Shown here piece after piece: positions 23,386 to 35,917 of a DNA stretch of 64,000 bases; within the stretch, counting starts at the first letter, position 1, and every line of letters begins with the position of its first letter. The DNA comes from Beroe forskalii. Its lineage: Eukaryota; Ctenophora; Nuda; Beroida; Beroidae. The notes beneath the pieces were generated by a model that was given only the letters and a program-made list of their open reading frames with translations, did no database searches and had not been told where the DNA came from. The position numbers and the translations under genes were made by a program. The DNA lies in assembly GCA_011033025.1 (NCBI GenBank), contig WFMF01000321.1, positions 62,001 to 126,000 on the forward strand, written 5' to 3'.

Positions 23386-26300
23386 AGATCAGTCTCACTG
23401 CATGATGAGATTCCTAACCGAGTATCAGCGAAGTACCCGATAACCAAGAGCAACAGCTTCGCCAACATCAACTCCAACCACAACAGATCTAGTTCCTACG
23501 ACGGCAGCTCCCTCCCTCTCTCATCATCGCGATCTTCCCTCAAGGTAAAATGACAACGGAGGAAAATATGCAGATCAGTACTTAGTAATAATTAAAAAAA
23601 ATAATATTCAGTAACCAATTAATTAAATAACCAATATTAATGCCTAATTTTGCATAGATGCAAAATTAAGCGTTAATATTGGTTATTTTAAAAACGTAGA
23701 TATGGACTTTGGAATTGTGATGTTGTTCTTAGCTGCCTATTTTCGTTTGCAGTATAATTTGTACTTTTTCTTTTAATATGGCGTAATTGACGTATTCCAT
23801 GTGAAAATTAATTAATGTCTTATGAGAGACCAGAAAATCGAATGGTATGTGCTGATTTCATTGATCTTCGAACAATATAGGGTTAAATTGTCGGGGCTTG
23901 TGGGGGGGGTTCGATTCATGACTCTCAAGAATCATCATAAACAATATTTAACGTTGCAAAGCATAAATTCATGTAAAAGCCATTTTATATTCGTATATTA
24001 ACCTGTCATGTTCTCCTGCTTATTTCAAATTTATCAGTCATAAAAGATAATTTAATTGTGACAACTCTTGTTTTTCTCAAGAAGGCTTGTTTCTCATGAA
24101 AACTAATATTAATTTTATCAGAGTAACCTGAACATGATTTATCAGATTTATGTTCCACTGCCGTGTTGAATATTTTTCTTACCTGCAGTTTAACTATAAG
24201 ATCAGTCATTAAGTTAGACGCAGGCATATGTATGATATTTTGATAGAATTTAATGGCCTTCGAATTTAAATTCTCCGTCTATATTTGGATGCATGGAAAT
24301 AACATTAACAATTCCAACTTCAAAGTGAAGCGTTGTTTGGAAATAAAGCATCAACACGATGCTTCCTGTCTCCAATAAACTCGACGCATTTGAAACTTAC
24401 ACTTCATGCAGTTTGGAGGCAAAACTCTTAGTATATTTCAAGCTAATCGGGGTTTCAGTTACTGCCCCAGTTCAGTTGGACAAGGTTTTGGGTCACGTGA
24501 CCACACCAGCACAATCCAAATGCCTCTCCCCATTATGAGTGTCAACAGCTGCCCCTGTTTTCACACGGATTCCAGCCTGGATCACGCTTCATAGTGACCC
24601 CACCATCATAATATACACTTTCTCTGTGAGAGAAAGAGAGTGCTTGATTAATTAGATATATCCACTTAGGAGATAACCACGCAGTCCAACGTCATCAACT
24701 ACACCACTTTGTGCTATGATAATGACGTCATCTCAACCGCCTATCTCCTTACTTCCCCCTTTGTGTGGTGTGTCATTGCGTGATGAGGGCAAGTACCTGA
24801 AGGAGACAGCAGCGGTATTCGGTGGTGCGTGGGAAATTGGGCGCTACTCCGTCACTAAGTGATACACCGTCACTAAGTGAGCTCTTTAAACCCTGATAAT
24901 TTGACAGCACGACGCTCATTGTGTGTCCTTGGTCCGACCTACAGTCTGCCTTCTCAGAGATCACAGAATTCTGCGGAAAGAGCCTGAGTTGTACCGTGTA
25001 CGTGACCTTCATATATAAACACATTACATGCTCCTCATTACGTATGTGCATTCACTCTGAAGGAACGAAGTGTTGAAGTACTACAAGGCTGAAGTGCCTG
25101 GGAATGAGTTAGCTGGGTATGGCTTCAGTACAATACATAATAAGGCTGGGATCTGTGCTGTATACCGTTAAGAGAGCCATCTGTTGGTCTGTAGGGACCG
25201 CAAAATGACCGAATATTTTTCCGTGGAGTCTTCGCTATTGCTTCAGCCTTCATGAAATTGATTGGACTTCACTTTCTGCATAAAAAAGTAAAAACAGTTA
25301 GATAGTTGGTACTTATATTGCATACTACTTGAAGGAATTTTCAGAATTTTTAGAATTCTGCTGTATGTGGTTTAAAAGTACATTTTTGTTTATATGACAC
25401 AGCGCTTTCCTGGGGAGGTCCGGGATTCGTTCCCATCCACAGTAGTCCTGGCAACAGGGACCTCCCAGCGGGAGGTCCCGTGCTGGGGACTCTGTTTGGA
25501 TCTCTTGTTGATACACAGCGCTTGTTGGGATGCAGTCACTTAAATATGAACTAATAATTAGTGTACTTGAATATCCATACTTGAGCTAATTGGAGTGTCT
25601 ACATGTAAATTTCTAGAACTAATTCGTCTATACAGTACGTCATGATTTCATTGCCAATTTTGCATGAAAATGACTTGAATGTAATATTATTGTCGGCCTG
25701 TAGTTCAACTCGAAAGAATTATGTTCTGTAGTTCTATGTAGTTTTGTAGTTTCATTTTCACCTGATAGGCGTGAGTGACCCTGGTCACTATGTGTGGTAA
25801 TAGATTTTTTGAATTTTGTTATTTATTTTGTACAAAAATTTGCTCACATTCAACGACGACAAGAATAGTTAATTAGCTTAAATATCTACTGTACGTGTCT
25901 GTTGTAACTTTATTAACATTAAGAATAATAGTATTATAACTTTATGAATTAAAGTGTTATAAAGTTATAATTTTACATTATATGTCCGTGACTACAGAAT
26001 ATTTCATTCGATTTGCATGCTATCTGTTTCAATCCTGAATGGCCTTTAATTTATTTAGGGGTCTATCGTTACACATAATGCACTCCAAATGTTTGTGGAT
26101 GCGCCAATCAAGAGTGGAGATTACCCAAACATTTTAAGCTCTCCGATTTCGTTCAAAGAGAGTCCTATTGATTTCCATGTGGCATGTCATCGTCAATCAA
26201 CCGATCAGATGTCTAAAGATGCTTGGTGGTTCTTTCTACAGTATTATACTCATGAATGAAATGATATCCTGCAGGAATCTGAAGAGTCACCTGAGACGAA

Positions 26301-29300
26301 CCACCCTACCAAACCACCCCGCCCACCAGCCATTGCTGTTGCTAACAAGATAGTGTCCGGGGATCTCAGGAGGGGCTCGGAGATCCAGGCAGATCTGAAC
26401 ATGTACAACATCCTCATCGAGAATATCCATGCTCGGATGATAGAGTTCATGAAGGACATTCTGACTGCTGGGATGTACAACCTGGTGCCCCTGACGAAGC
26501 AACGGATTGCTGAATCCACCATGGATGTCCTGGATGCCATTGAAACCTGTATAGACGCTCAGTCGTTACCCAGTACTTCTGATGGGGTTGATGAAGACCC
26601 CCCACCTAAACCTCCCAGAGTATCTGCTGCTCTGTCAGCTAGGTCCTTCTCTATGGACAAGAAGAGGAAGATATCCCAGCTGTATGCCGTGCAACGCGAT
26701 GATAACCCTAGTGCAGATCTAGTGATGTACAATCAGCTGGTCAGGAAGATCTCCGACAAGCTTCGTGACCTCCTAGAGTTTGTTAAGTCAAATGATGAAA
26801 TCACAGATGAAAAGGGCGCCTTGAATGAGATTGAACAGAGGATCCTGCTGGTATTTTCTATAACGAAGTCTTGTAAAACTCTGTCAGACTCCGGGAGTCA
26901 TTCCGGTGCTGAGTATGAAGGCGATTTGATGACACCTACACCTGATGCTGACAGGGATCCACTTTCTGACCCAATGATCCAGCACAAAACAAGTGTGATT
27001 TGCAATGACTATGTCATTCCTGTCCACATGGGTGAAGTTCGTGTTGAAGGTCCTCAACTGATCTGTGAAAGCAGTGAATCTGGTGAAAAATCAAAGAGAA
27101 GCTCACTGATAAGTGATCACTCACACTCGGCTCAAGTAGATCTCACAAACTTACAAGCTCAAATTCCTCGGACGTGTGGTGAAAATGCTGAGACGCAAAA
27201 TTTGTCGATTAAAGACAATAAAATACATTTAAGTCCACCCATGGTGAATACCAATGGTGAATCAAATACCAATGGTGAGTCAAATGAAGAGTCGAGCGAG
27301 CGATCCTCTGTAAATTCGGCCAGTAAGATGCATATCAAAGACAAGATACAACTTTTCGCTTCACTCAGCTCCACAGTGAACGATAAAAGCAAGAGTTCAG
27401 AAAATCTGGTTCAAAGCAAGATAAAATCCTCTACAAAATCACTGAAGAAACTCTTTGGTCGTGACACTAAAACTCGCTCTGATGTTGAAGGAGGATCTCT
27501 ACCAGATAAACCAGCCCTATCTCCTTCTGACATGGAAAACACAGGAAAGATTGATCGTAAAAGGGCTGCCACAGTCTCTGCGAATGTAAGAAGAGTGAGT
27601 GAAGTGAGAGCCGGAGACAGGAGGGAAGCGAAGCAGCTGAAGAGCAGGCTCAGGTCGATGAAACAGAGTGTCAGGAGCCTGAAGAGGAGGGAACAAGTGG
27701 CTCTGGGGGAGTTGGAGGAGTGGAAGTTCAGATTTGACAATATTTACTCGCAATTGGCCAATTCTAAACCCGTATGTACATCAAACTCTCACCATGACTA
27801 TACATTGAAATTTGGAAAATGTTTGTTATAAAATTTTCGTACATAGGATATGTGCAAATTCTCCAATCTAGAAGAAACAGGAATAAATGCATTATGCATT
27901 CCCAAAGGTAATACCTGTTATCTACATTCTCAGACATTATTTGGTCGGACATAAAATGGTTGCCTTATTAAAAACTTGGTAACGATGGTTGATTTTGCAA
28001 ATGTGCAATTATATTTTTTGCTGTAATTTACATCATATTGCACCATTTCTTAGTTCTGTAGAAAAATTCCTAATTGTCTTGGATTTCTGAAGAATTAGAA
28101 TCATGTTTTATCGCAGTATTGTGTTTCAGGGCATAAAAGTAACGGACACCCAAGAGTACAAGGCAATCGAAGCTGAGTTAACAGCAACTAAGGATGCCTT
28201 GGAGCAGCTACGCAATACTCTCCAATGTATGGAGAAAAAACTAGACGAGCAACACAAACAAAACATGGATCTGAAAGATGAAGTTAGTTGTTTAGGCGAA
28301 CTGTCTAATTTCATTACCCAACTTCGAATAATCTTCTCTTGAATATACGGGGAGCAATCGGCATAATATTGACATTTCGCGTGAAAAGTTCATGAGCAAT
28401 CTGCTAAATTGGTTTTATATTGGGTATGATATCGATCATGAATATACCACGGGTAAAACTTAGTAAATTAATGATATTTGATGTCAAAGATTCTTTGAGA
28501 GTTTGAGTTCTAAGGAATTGATATAGTGCATTTTGATTGGTGGATATACTACTACTACAGGGTCAATCATAAATTTGGATTTTTCAGTTGAAATATTTGT
28601 TCAGACTCTTTCATGAAATTGGTTCTTTAGTAGTGCTCCATATTTGATGATGTTTGACTCGTCACTTGTAACCACTAACCTTTTATAAGTACCATCGCAA
28701 ATTGTCTTCAGTTGTACAAGTTCAAGATTTTGGAGCAGGAATCTCAAGCTGTTTTGGAAAAATGTCAGAAGGAAAATGTATTTTTCCGGCACCAAGTCGT
28801 CCTGAGGGGCAACCTTTCACTGCGGTCTGGGACATTCAAGTGAGTGGTGAAAAAATCGGAAATTAAAAAGTAATTTGTGTCACCAAAATCACGAATGAAA
28901 AGTGTAATGCTCGCTATTTTAGTATTACAGTGAATTCAGAATTGGTTAAACCAATAAGAATATAGTTTTATCGATTAATACCGATCAATAATCATTTTCA
29001 GGGGTTCTAATTATTTTTGATCTTTGCTCCGTACTAGTACCTGCAGTGCCTGTAGTACCTGTAATACTGGTAGAGTTGTAGGTATGTGCAATGCTCTGAC
29101 GATTAACTCCTCAGTTTGTTCAAGTCTCGGTGGTTCCAGTTAGAAACCCTCAGCTCCCACTCCATTGCCCCCGTCATCACCTTCTACAACGGTCCAGACA
29201 AGCTGGGTCAGATCATTCTAGCGGAGATTGTGGGCTACGAGTCTGTAACCGACACTCAGTTTAGGTGAGTGTAACTGAGACTACTTTCCCTAATTAGAAT

Positions 29301-32300
29301 GTGTGCATCCAGAGAGATGTATCCTGTTTAGATCCGCAGCCCGAAGGGTGAGGGACTAAACCAAGATGGACCCGATCAGGCAAGCGTCAATGTATTATAG
29401 ACACCAATATTAGGTATATAAGCTATACAGTGCTCACCTATATTAAATATTGACTATTGTGGTGGGTTGTCATCATATCATTATGTTTCCACTCTTTATT
29501 GTTGAGAATATATACCATATACACGTTTAGCTAGTAAGTAGGCATGTACTAATGCAGACAATATATATTTGAATATTGAATAGCGCTCTATTTCAAAGTC
29601 ATTATAAACTATATAGCACAATGACTAGGACACCTACTATACACTTATACACGGTGAAAATAGAGGGTCAAAAGGTTGATAAAACACTGAATAAAAACAC
29701 TGAATAACAACTGATGAAATTCCTATTCATGAAATGGCACCCCGAGTAGGTATAAAGCACTTTATTAGTCCATTACCTTTGGCACCTTGGGTTGAAAGCG
29801 CTCAAGGCTCAACTTCGTGTATATCATGTTTTTCAGTTTTTCTATTCTATTTTTGCTTATCATGACTAGAACTTCCGTACTGTAGTAGAGGACTGCTACC
29901 TTGTACTGATATTCTACCTAAAATATAGATAAAATAATACATAAAAACTTGCACTTGGGACCAGTCAAACCTTCAAACAACTCACTCCTGTCGTACTAGT
30001 TGAGGTCACATTGAAATGATACACTCGCTCGTACATTATTCCCAAACAACGCACGCTTCGTGTGCGTTATTTATGTTGATAGAGCCTGGCTGTTTGGTTA
30101 TTTCCTTGGTGGGTGGCCTCGTTTTCATGATTTGCTAAGTGTCCCGCAGCACAACCGAGATGCTTCTTTAAATGAAAATTATAAAAAATATATCCCATAA
30201 TTGTGCTGCAAAAGTTTAATCCATTCATTGTATACCTGACGCTTGTATAAATTGTATAGCTGTGTATATACACTGAGTTATGCCATCATGAACATAATGT
30301 CCCTGCTTCAGAACCACATGTACACTGAACACTGAGTTTTGCAGCACTTTTCAAGTTCAGTGTTGCTGTTTTTTAAAGTTGCGATTAGCTGATATCATCC
30401 TATGTTTCGTTTTAGTGCTATTGAACTATGTATCAGATTGTAATGTTACACATGCCTTGTACGCCTCTTTGCAGATGCCTTCTCTTAACTCCATCCAAAC
30501 ACATGCCTTCACTATGCTTTTATTATGTGGATGCGATATCAACTCAGTATGATTTCATCATTATTTTATCATGCAACTTAATCTAATTACATTATTTCAT
30601 AATGACCAAGCACGCGCGGGTTTTATTAAGTTATTTATCGGTTTTCATTTCATTTACCGGTCATGATTTTAAAACGTCAAACCACAAAGTTCCTCCATGA
30701 TATTCAGATAGCGGTGCATCGAAAACTCTTCTCTGTTCTTCAACAATAGTTCTGCAGTACCCTAATCTTAAATTAATAACTATTAAAATTTATTATTCTC
30801 TGATAAAATACTTCAATGATTTCCATAGTATCTCACTCCGTTCTTACTTCTTGCGTAACGAATATAGTGAGAGATAACATTTCTATCTAAATTTATAACG
30901 CCTGGTAATTTGTTATAATATAACTCGTTAGGAAGTTAGGATCTTATAACCTTCATAAGTTTACTGCATCAATATCAGTTTCACCACCTATAACATACTT
31001 AGAAATTATACTTAAATTACTCAGAAATTTAATTTAAATTACTGCTTCTTATTCTAAAGATTTTATACGTACCAATGACGACAATAGACATTTATAATAT
31101 CAAATTATCAGAATTTATTATTATCTACGGCTTATAGGCTCTGGTCCATTTGAAATTGACCAATCAACGTTCACTGAAACTCGTGTGCTAATTGGTCAAT
31201 GTCGCTAATTCACTGCTGCTGGTGGGTAATTCTGTTTAAAATTATCAGCCAGATTTTCAATTTATCCCAGTCTAGCGAATCAGGTTTTCAATTTATATCC
31301 GAATTTCTTGAGATTTAGGTTTCCCTCTATCAGTATCACGTACTTGTTTTGAAGGCGTGGTTTTTGCGAGAGTCATATTACTGAGTAGACGTGACTGGTC
31401 CTGCTGGTTCCTGGTTCCTGTAAAGTCACCCCATTTTCGTAATTCTGATGGGGGTTATAGAAAGTCCTGATTGTCGTTATCATTTTTGTCGTTAATTCAT
31501 AATTCAGCAGTTTATCTTCCCTCTTTCCGTTGCTCATGTAATAAATCACGATTTTTAATATGCCACACCCATAGATTTGTTCAATATTGAGGAAAAAGAG
31601 CGAAGCTTGATCGCACGCTTCGAGAACATCATCCTAAGAGCGTAACATTGCGTAACAGGATGGTTCAAGCGGTATCAAGAGTCAATCCAGCTTACAATGT
31701 TTATTCCTTAATAATGCTCGAAACGATCAAAAGATTTGAAAGCTGCTGGTAATAAGCTGTGACAGCCAGCTTTTGTGACAGCCAGCTTTCACTTGAAACC
31801 ATTCCACTGTCCCATGTTGACTTATATATTATGAGGTAACCTTTCCTGTAAAGCTATAAATGTGATTCTTCGAATTCCAGAAAATAAAAGATTTCTCAGA
31901 ACAGAGGTCATGGAGGGTGTGGTTTTACGTGGTCTTTAACGATTCTTTCAATTCACCACGTGCAATGGCTGCAGGGCACAGGCACCTCTCCATGAATGAA
32001 TCCTGAATATATGTGTTGCATCCCTGGAGTTATGATGTTACTTAAATACCTACTTTTCTTATGATCCAGGTGGCACCAAATTAAACTATTAAACGTATGC
32101 GTAGTAACGTAGTGCAAGACTGCACGGGTTCTATTGCTATGAAACTATGGAGAATTCGAGAAAAATTGCATCATTTATCGGAGGAATAGGTCGACTGGTC
32201 GTTTTTCATCATTCCATTATTTTAGTGTTCAATTTCCGGCCGCTGCTGATGCCTAAAGGGTATCGTTGGATGTTCATTAAGATGCTGCTCAATTGTAATA

Positions 32301-33583
32301 ATCTCAAGGTGCGAATCTGCTGAGTCTTGGCTGCAACCCCAGATTTTCTTGGCAAACTTCGTAATTTACTAAATGAGAATTTTCCACCAAGTCACCAGAC
32401 TCTATTAATTAAACATACCTATTTAAGGTATAGTACCTTGGTGCACTTATAAGAACGGCGCCACTTAGATAATGCGTTCATGATGAACTCGCGGGACTAA
32501 TTTAATATTTAATGCGTACAGATTGAGTGATTGAAATTGTGTTCTCATAATGTTTTGTTCAATTAAAATCTCGCACTAATTAAGTGCGCACATCTTTAAG
32601 TGCGCACCAATTTCGTGATGTAGTATTGGATTATACCACCTTTAGTAAGGTATTGGATAGCACCAAAACTAGATATTGGATACCACCAATACTATAATGT
32701 ATTGGATACCACCCTGACAATACTCCATGTGCACTATAGTCAGTAACAGTGAGATATTGGCAGACCAGTGTACTCTGTATGCAGTATTGTAAAATGTACT
32801 TTATTAAATGTACAACTGATATTATGTGATAAATGTATGTGTATTACTGAGTACATTAATAATAGCCCATGAAGCACATGCTACCTATATCTCACCACTC
32901 AGTACCCACACTGTGCACCACTCAGTGCCCACACTGTGCACCACTCAGTACCCACATCTTCAGATGCGCTAACTTACCGTTTCAAGAAATAATATACCTA
33001 CACACAATCACCGAAATACACAATCAACCATCACGGACATACATCAATACCACGCTACTGTATTATACATTACAATACACGCAGTATTGAGTATACATAA
33101 CATTGAGGTACATTACTAAGTGACTTAAGTGACTAAGGTGCAGTTATAACGCCGCAACATCCTGGGAATTTTGGTTTCTGGAGGGTCTCCTGGGATGTTA
33201 AGATGTTTCCAGAGATCAATCGATTTAACTTTGTGCAATGCAAATATCGCATCATGCCATTGCCCAGATTTTAGATCTAGTGAGGTTCTAGCCCCATCCC
33301 TTAGTAGGGAGTTAGGGGGCCTCTGTAGTCCCATGTATTGTATCCCCCTCCTTGTATCCCAGGTTATCTACGAGGTTTGTGTAGTACTGTAGTCCCGTGT
33401 ATTGCATTGTAGACCTAACCTGGTGGTCTGTTTGACAGGTTATCTACGAGGTTTGCAGCGTATCTGATAAACGCTGAGTCCCACGACGAGGCAAGGAAAT
33501 GGCTGGCAGGGATTGAGGTGCTGAAACACACCTTCAAGATGGATCAGGTGGTGGACGACCTGTGTCAGCTGCCCGGACCTTGA
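23386..33583 (+). CDS. Coiled-coil and C-terminal PH-domain protein (3' part of gene)
   Basis: Phase-compatible exons: 23386-23544, 26275-27771, 28130-28282, 28712-28839, 29115-29264 and 33439-33583, ending in TGA; an extra exon at 26059-26178 is possible. The first is Ser-rich (SSSYDGSSLPLSSSRSS). The 499-codon exon has proline-rich SH3-ligand-like PTKPPRPPA and PPPKPPRV, Ser/Thr-rich linkers and a basic coiled coil near its end (RLRSMKQSVRSLKRREQVAL). Exon 28130 continues the coiled coil. The last three exons form a PH domain: GNLSLRSGTFNLFKSRWFQL gives the first strands and DEARKWLAGIEVLKHTF the C-terminal helix with its conserved Trp. PH domains bind phosphoinositides or proteins at membranes, so a membrane-linked adaptor is plausible. 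I do not recognise the orthologue. The 5' exons are outside my reading. Confidence 0.8.
23545..26058. other. Intron sequence, no further gene
   Basis: Intron of the PH-domain gene. It contains a CGTCATCAAC/TGACGTCA repeat at 24680-24745 and the second copy of the GGGACCTCCC hairpin repeat. A frame at 24406-24594 is preceded by an AG but has no convincing donor or compatible phase, so it is not called. Confidence 0.4.
25395..25505. repeat. Dispersed repeat with GGGACCTCCC hairpin (copy 2)
   Basis: GGGACCTCCC at 25457-25466 and GGGAGGTCCC at 25470-25479 around an AGC loop. It is the inverted relative of 2030-2125, including GTTCCCATCCACAGTAG and GGGGACTCTGTTTGGATCTC. Confidence 0.65.
26059..26178 (+). 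CDS. Possible additional exon of the PH-domain gene
   Basis: After ATTTATTTAG, 40 codons read in phase 0 (GSIVTHNALQMFVDAPIKSG, then NILSSPISFKESPIDFH), compatible with the exons on both sides. The donor would be CAT|gtggca, which is weak. The composition looks coding but the call rests on phase and length only. Confidence 0.35.
32625..32715. repeat. About 33-bp tandem with TATTGGATACCACC core
   Basis: Three to four diverged units (TATTGGATTATACCACC, TATTGGATAGCACC, TATTGGATACCACC) within an intron. Confidence 0.6.
32890..32955. repeat. Short tandem with CCACTCAGTACCCACA core
   Basis: Three units of about 25 bp (CCACTCAGTACCCACACTGTG and variants) inside the PH-domain intron. Confidence 0.7.
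33361..33379 (+). repeat. Decoy copy of a 3' splice site and exon start
   Basis: AG followed by GTTATCTACGAGGTTTG duplicates the acceptor dinucleotide and the first 17 bases of the true exon at 33439, 76 bp upstream. TAGTCCCATGTATTG and TAGTCCCGTGTATTG nearby show that the flanks were duplicated as well. Confidence 0.75.
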
Positions 33584-35917
33584 GAGAATATAATCCCCCC
33601 TGGCTAGCCCCCCGGTCACAGAATTAGGTGGTGATTTGTGCCATCATGATCCTAAAACCGAGGGGCACGGATTAGTGATTTTCTGATTGATGAGTTAATG
33701 AAATGTCATTATTTCACAGTTCTGGAACCGTGAATCACGGTTAAGTATTATTCTGATTGGTGATGTGAGACCACCTAATTTTCTTGCTCTGAAAGATGGT
33801 TAACTCTGAATCTGATGAATTATTGAATTAAGTAAGAATATAGTTTGTTAATATATATTTCAATTATTAATTTCGTATTTTATGTAGTAACTACAGTATA
33901 TTTTTATTTCAGATGTAATATCTCATTAATTAATTATGTGTTTTGTGTCTTCCTTATTATCTCCAGTTGTAATAGTTCATAACAAGTTCATATGAATTCC
34001 TAACAACATTTTTTTCAAAAAGAGAGACAGTAATTTCAGCCCGACCCCGTCTACTTGGGATTGAAGATTAAAACTATTGGCAGATGTTATTACGTAGAGT
34101 CCTATCTATATTATATCTAATGAATTGCTTTAATGAATATAGGTACTGTAAGTTGGTTGGAGTAGAAGTTTGAAATGGCTGTGAAAATTGGGTCTAAAAA
34201 AGCATAGATTATTTACATTTTAAATTGTACAATTAATGCACACTTTGTACGAAGTGAAGTGTTACACTAAACATCTACATTTCATTAAGATATATTTTAC
34301 CTTTTTCATTGCACACTAATATAAAAGTATACGAAAAGCACACTGATATACGAAAAGCTCACTGGTATATGAAAAATGAGGTTTCCGAATGTACCTCGTA
34401 CGGTCACAGATTTTACCATTTTAAGATTGTCATTACCGATTGAATAATCTTGATTATTTAGCATGATTTGATTGTTGTGATATTTCACTCGAATTTGAAT
34501 ATTCAAACAGCATGAATTTCTTATTATATTGATTAATAATTAATTAATAATTAATAAGAATTAATAATAATTATTAGAATATTTTACTGTTATTTTAACG
34601 CATCATATTATTAAAGTATTAAATTTGATGATTTAAGCCCACTTTTATGATATAATGTTAAATATTTGCATTTAAATTAATATTAATGATTAAAATGTTA
34701 TAACATAATGTTGCTCTCTCGACTAAATTAGGTACAAGGTTAAATCTCGTTTATGCAATAATTGCCGATTTAATTGCTCTACTAAGCAGTGGTTAAAATT
34801 TTTGCCTCAATCTTTGATATCTTTGATATATTTATTTAACATGTTAATAAAATTGATGAATAAACTATAACAAAATAATGTTTTCATTCGAATACTGAAT
34901 CACATATCTGCCATTTAATCCCGTTAATCCATAATATAATGTCAAGTCTGTGTGCTTTAACTCTTTTATCTTTAACAGTAAGCAGATTTTGATGCTTATA
35001 TTCTGTAATGGTGGTTTTCATTTCATATTTTAAACCTTTTTCAAAGTTTATAAACTCAATTGCAACATACTAAATCCACTTTCTCAGAGTTAATAACTTA
35101 AACTCAGATTTAAACTCAGATTTGATTAGAAATTTGTTAATATCCATTATTCATACTGCATTTTTTGATCCTCTTTGGGAACTGTTTAATTGAACGATTG
35201 AACTCTTAATCAGTTGATGCAGACATACAATTATTTATTGATCTTTGAGTGATTTATAAATTTAATGCCTGGGCGATAATTGAAATTGAATCTGAAATTT
35301 TACATTTGAAAATGTTAAAACGATAATGATATATGTTTATGTGTTATATCATGTGTTATATCCTTTGCATATCATTTAATATTCTACTGTGATTTGGTTG
35401 ATTTTTGATAATTAATTGTACTTATAATATTGTACCATGATAATATTGATATTCCGAAAAAGTTTCATCAGTGTGATCTATATTTAACATTTTAGGCAAA
35501 ATGTCATGGTCGAAGCAAGGTTGCTTTTCCATGACATTTTGTCTTGCTAGACAGAAGTCCTTGGTGCAGGTTCATGTACCAAAGACTTCATCAGAAAATG
35601 ACAAATGGCACTGAATTTCAGAAATAAGTATCTTCTTACTCACTGTGATCCTATTTGCAATACCGTATCGGTAATTATTTAATCGTCAATGATTGATCCC
35701 ACAATCGACATCTGTGTGGAAATTACTAACAAGACTTTTGATCTATTCCCTCTATAATAGTCGAATGTTTTTACATGATATAATTGTGTATCATATTGTT
35801 TGAGCGTGGAGACTGGTCTATAATATTATAACATTGTTCTCAGAATTCTGTTGTTTTATTATTCAGTTTATAATTGTTTACCACCATTTGAGGAAGGTTT
35901 TTACATGATAACGTAGG
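33584..35917. other. AT-rich intergenic region between two plus-strand genes
   Basis: Follows the stop codon of the PH-domain gene. Very AT-rich, with TAATTAATTAATAATTAAT near 34530 and an inverted repeat AGGCAAAATGTCATGG/CCATGACATTTTGTCT at about 35495-35548. No exon is called; it should hold the 3' UTR and the next gene's 5' region, but no clear polyadenylation or promoter signal was chosen. Confidence 0.4.

Larger units (their letters stand above)
29265..33438. other. 4.2-kb intron inside the PH domain
   Basis: Separates the strand-forming part of the PH domain from its C-terminal helix. Mostly AT-rich unique sequence. It contains short tandems of TATTGGATACCACC at about 32625-32715 and three CCACTCAGTACCCACACTGT-like units at 32890-32955. 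Confidence 0.5.

Noticed and set aside
24406-24594. 62-codon frame after an AG as an extra exon of the PH-domain gene
   Set aside because: No adequate donor, ends at a stop, and phase gives no benefit.
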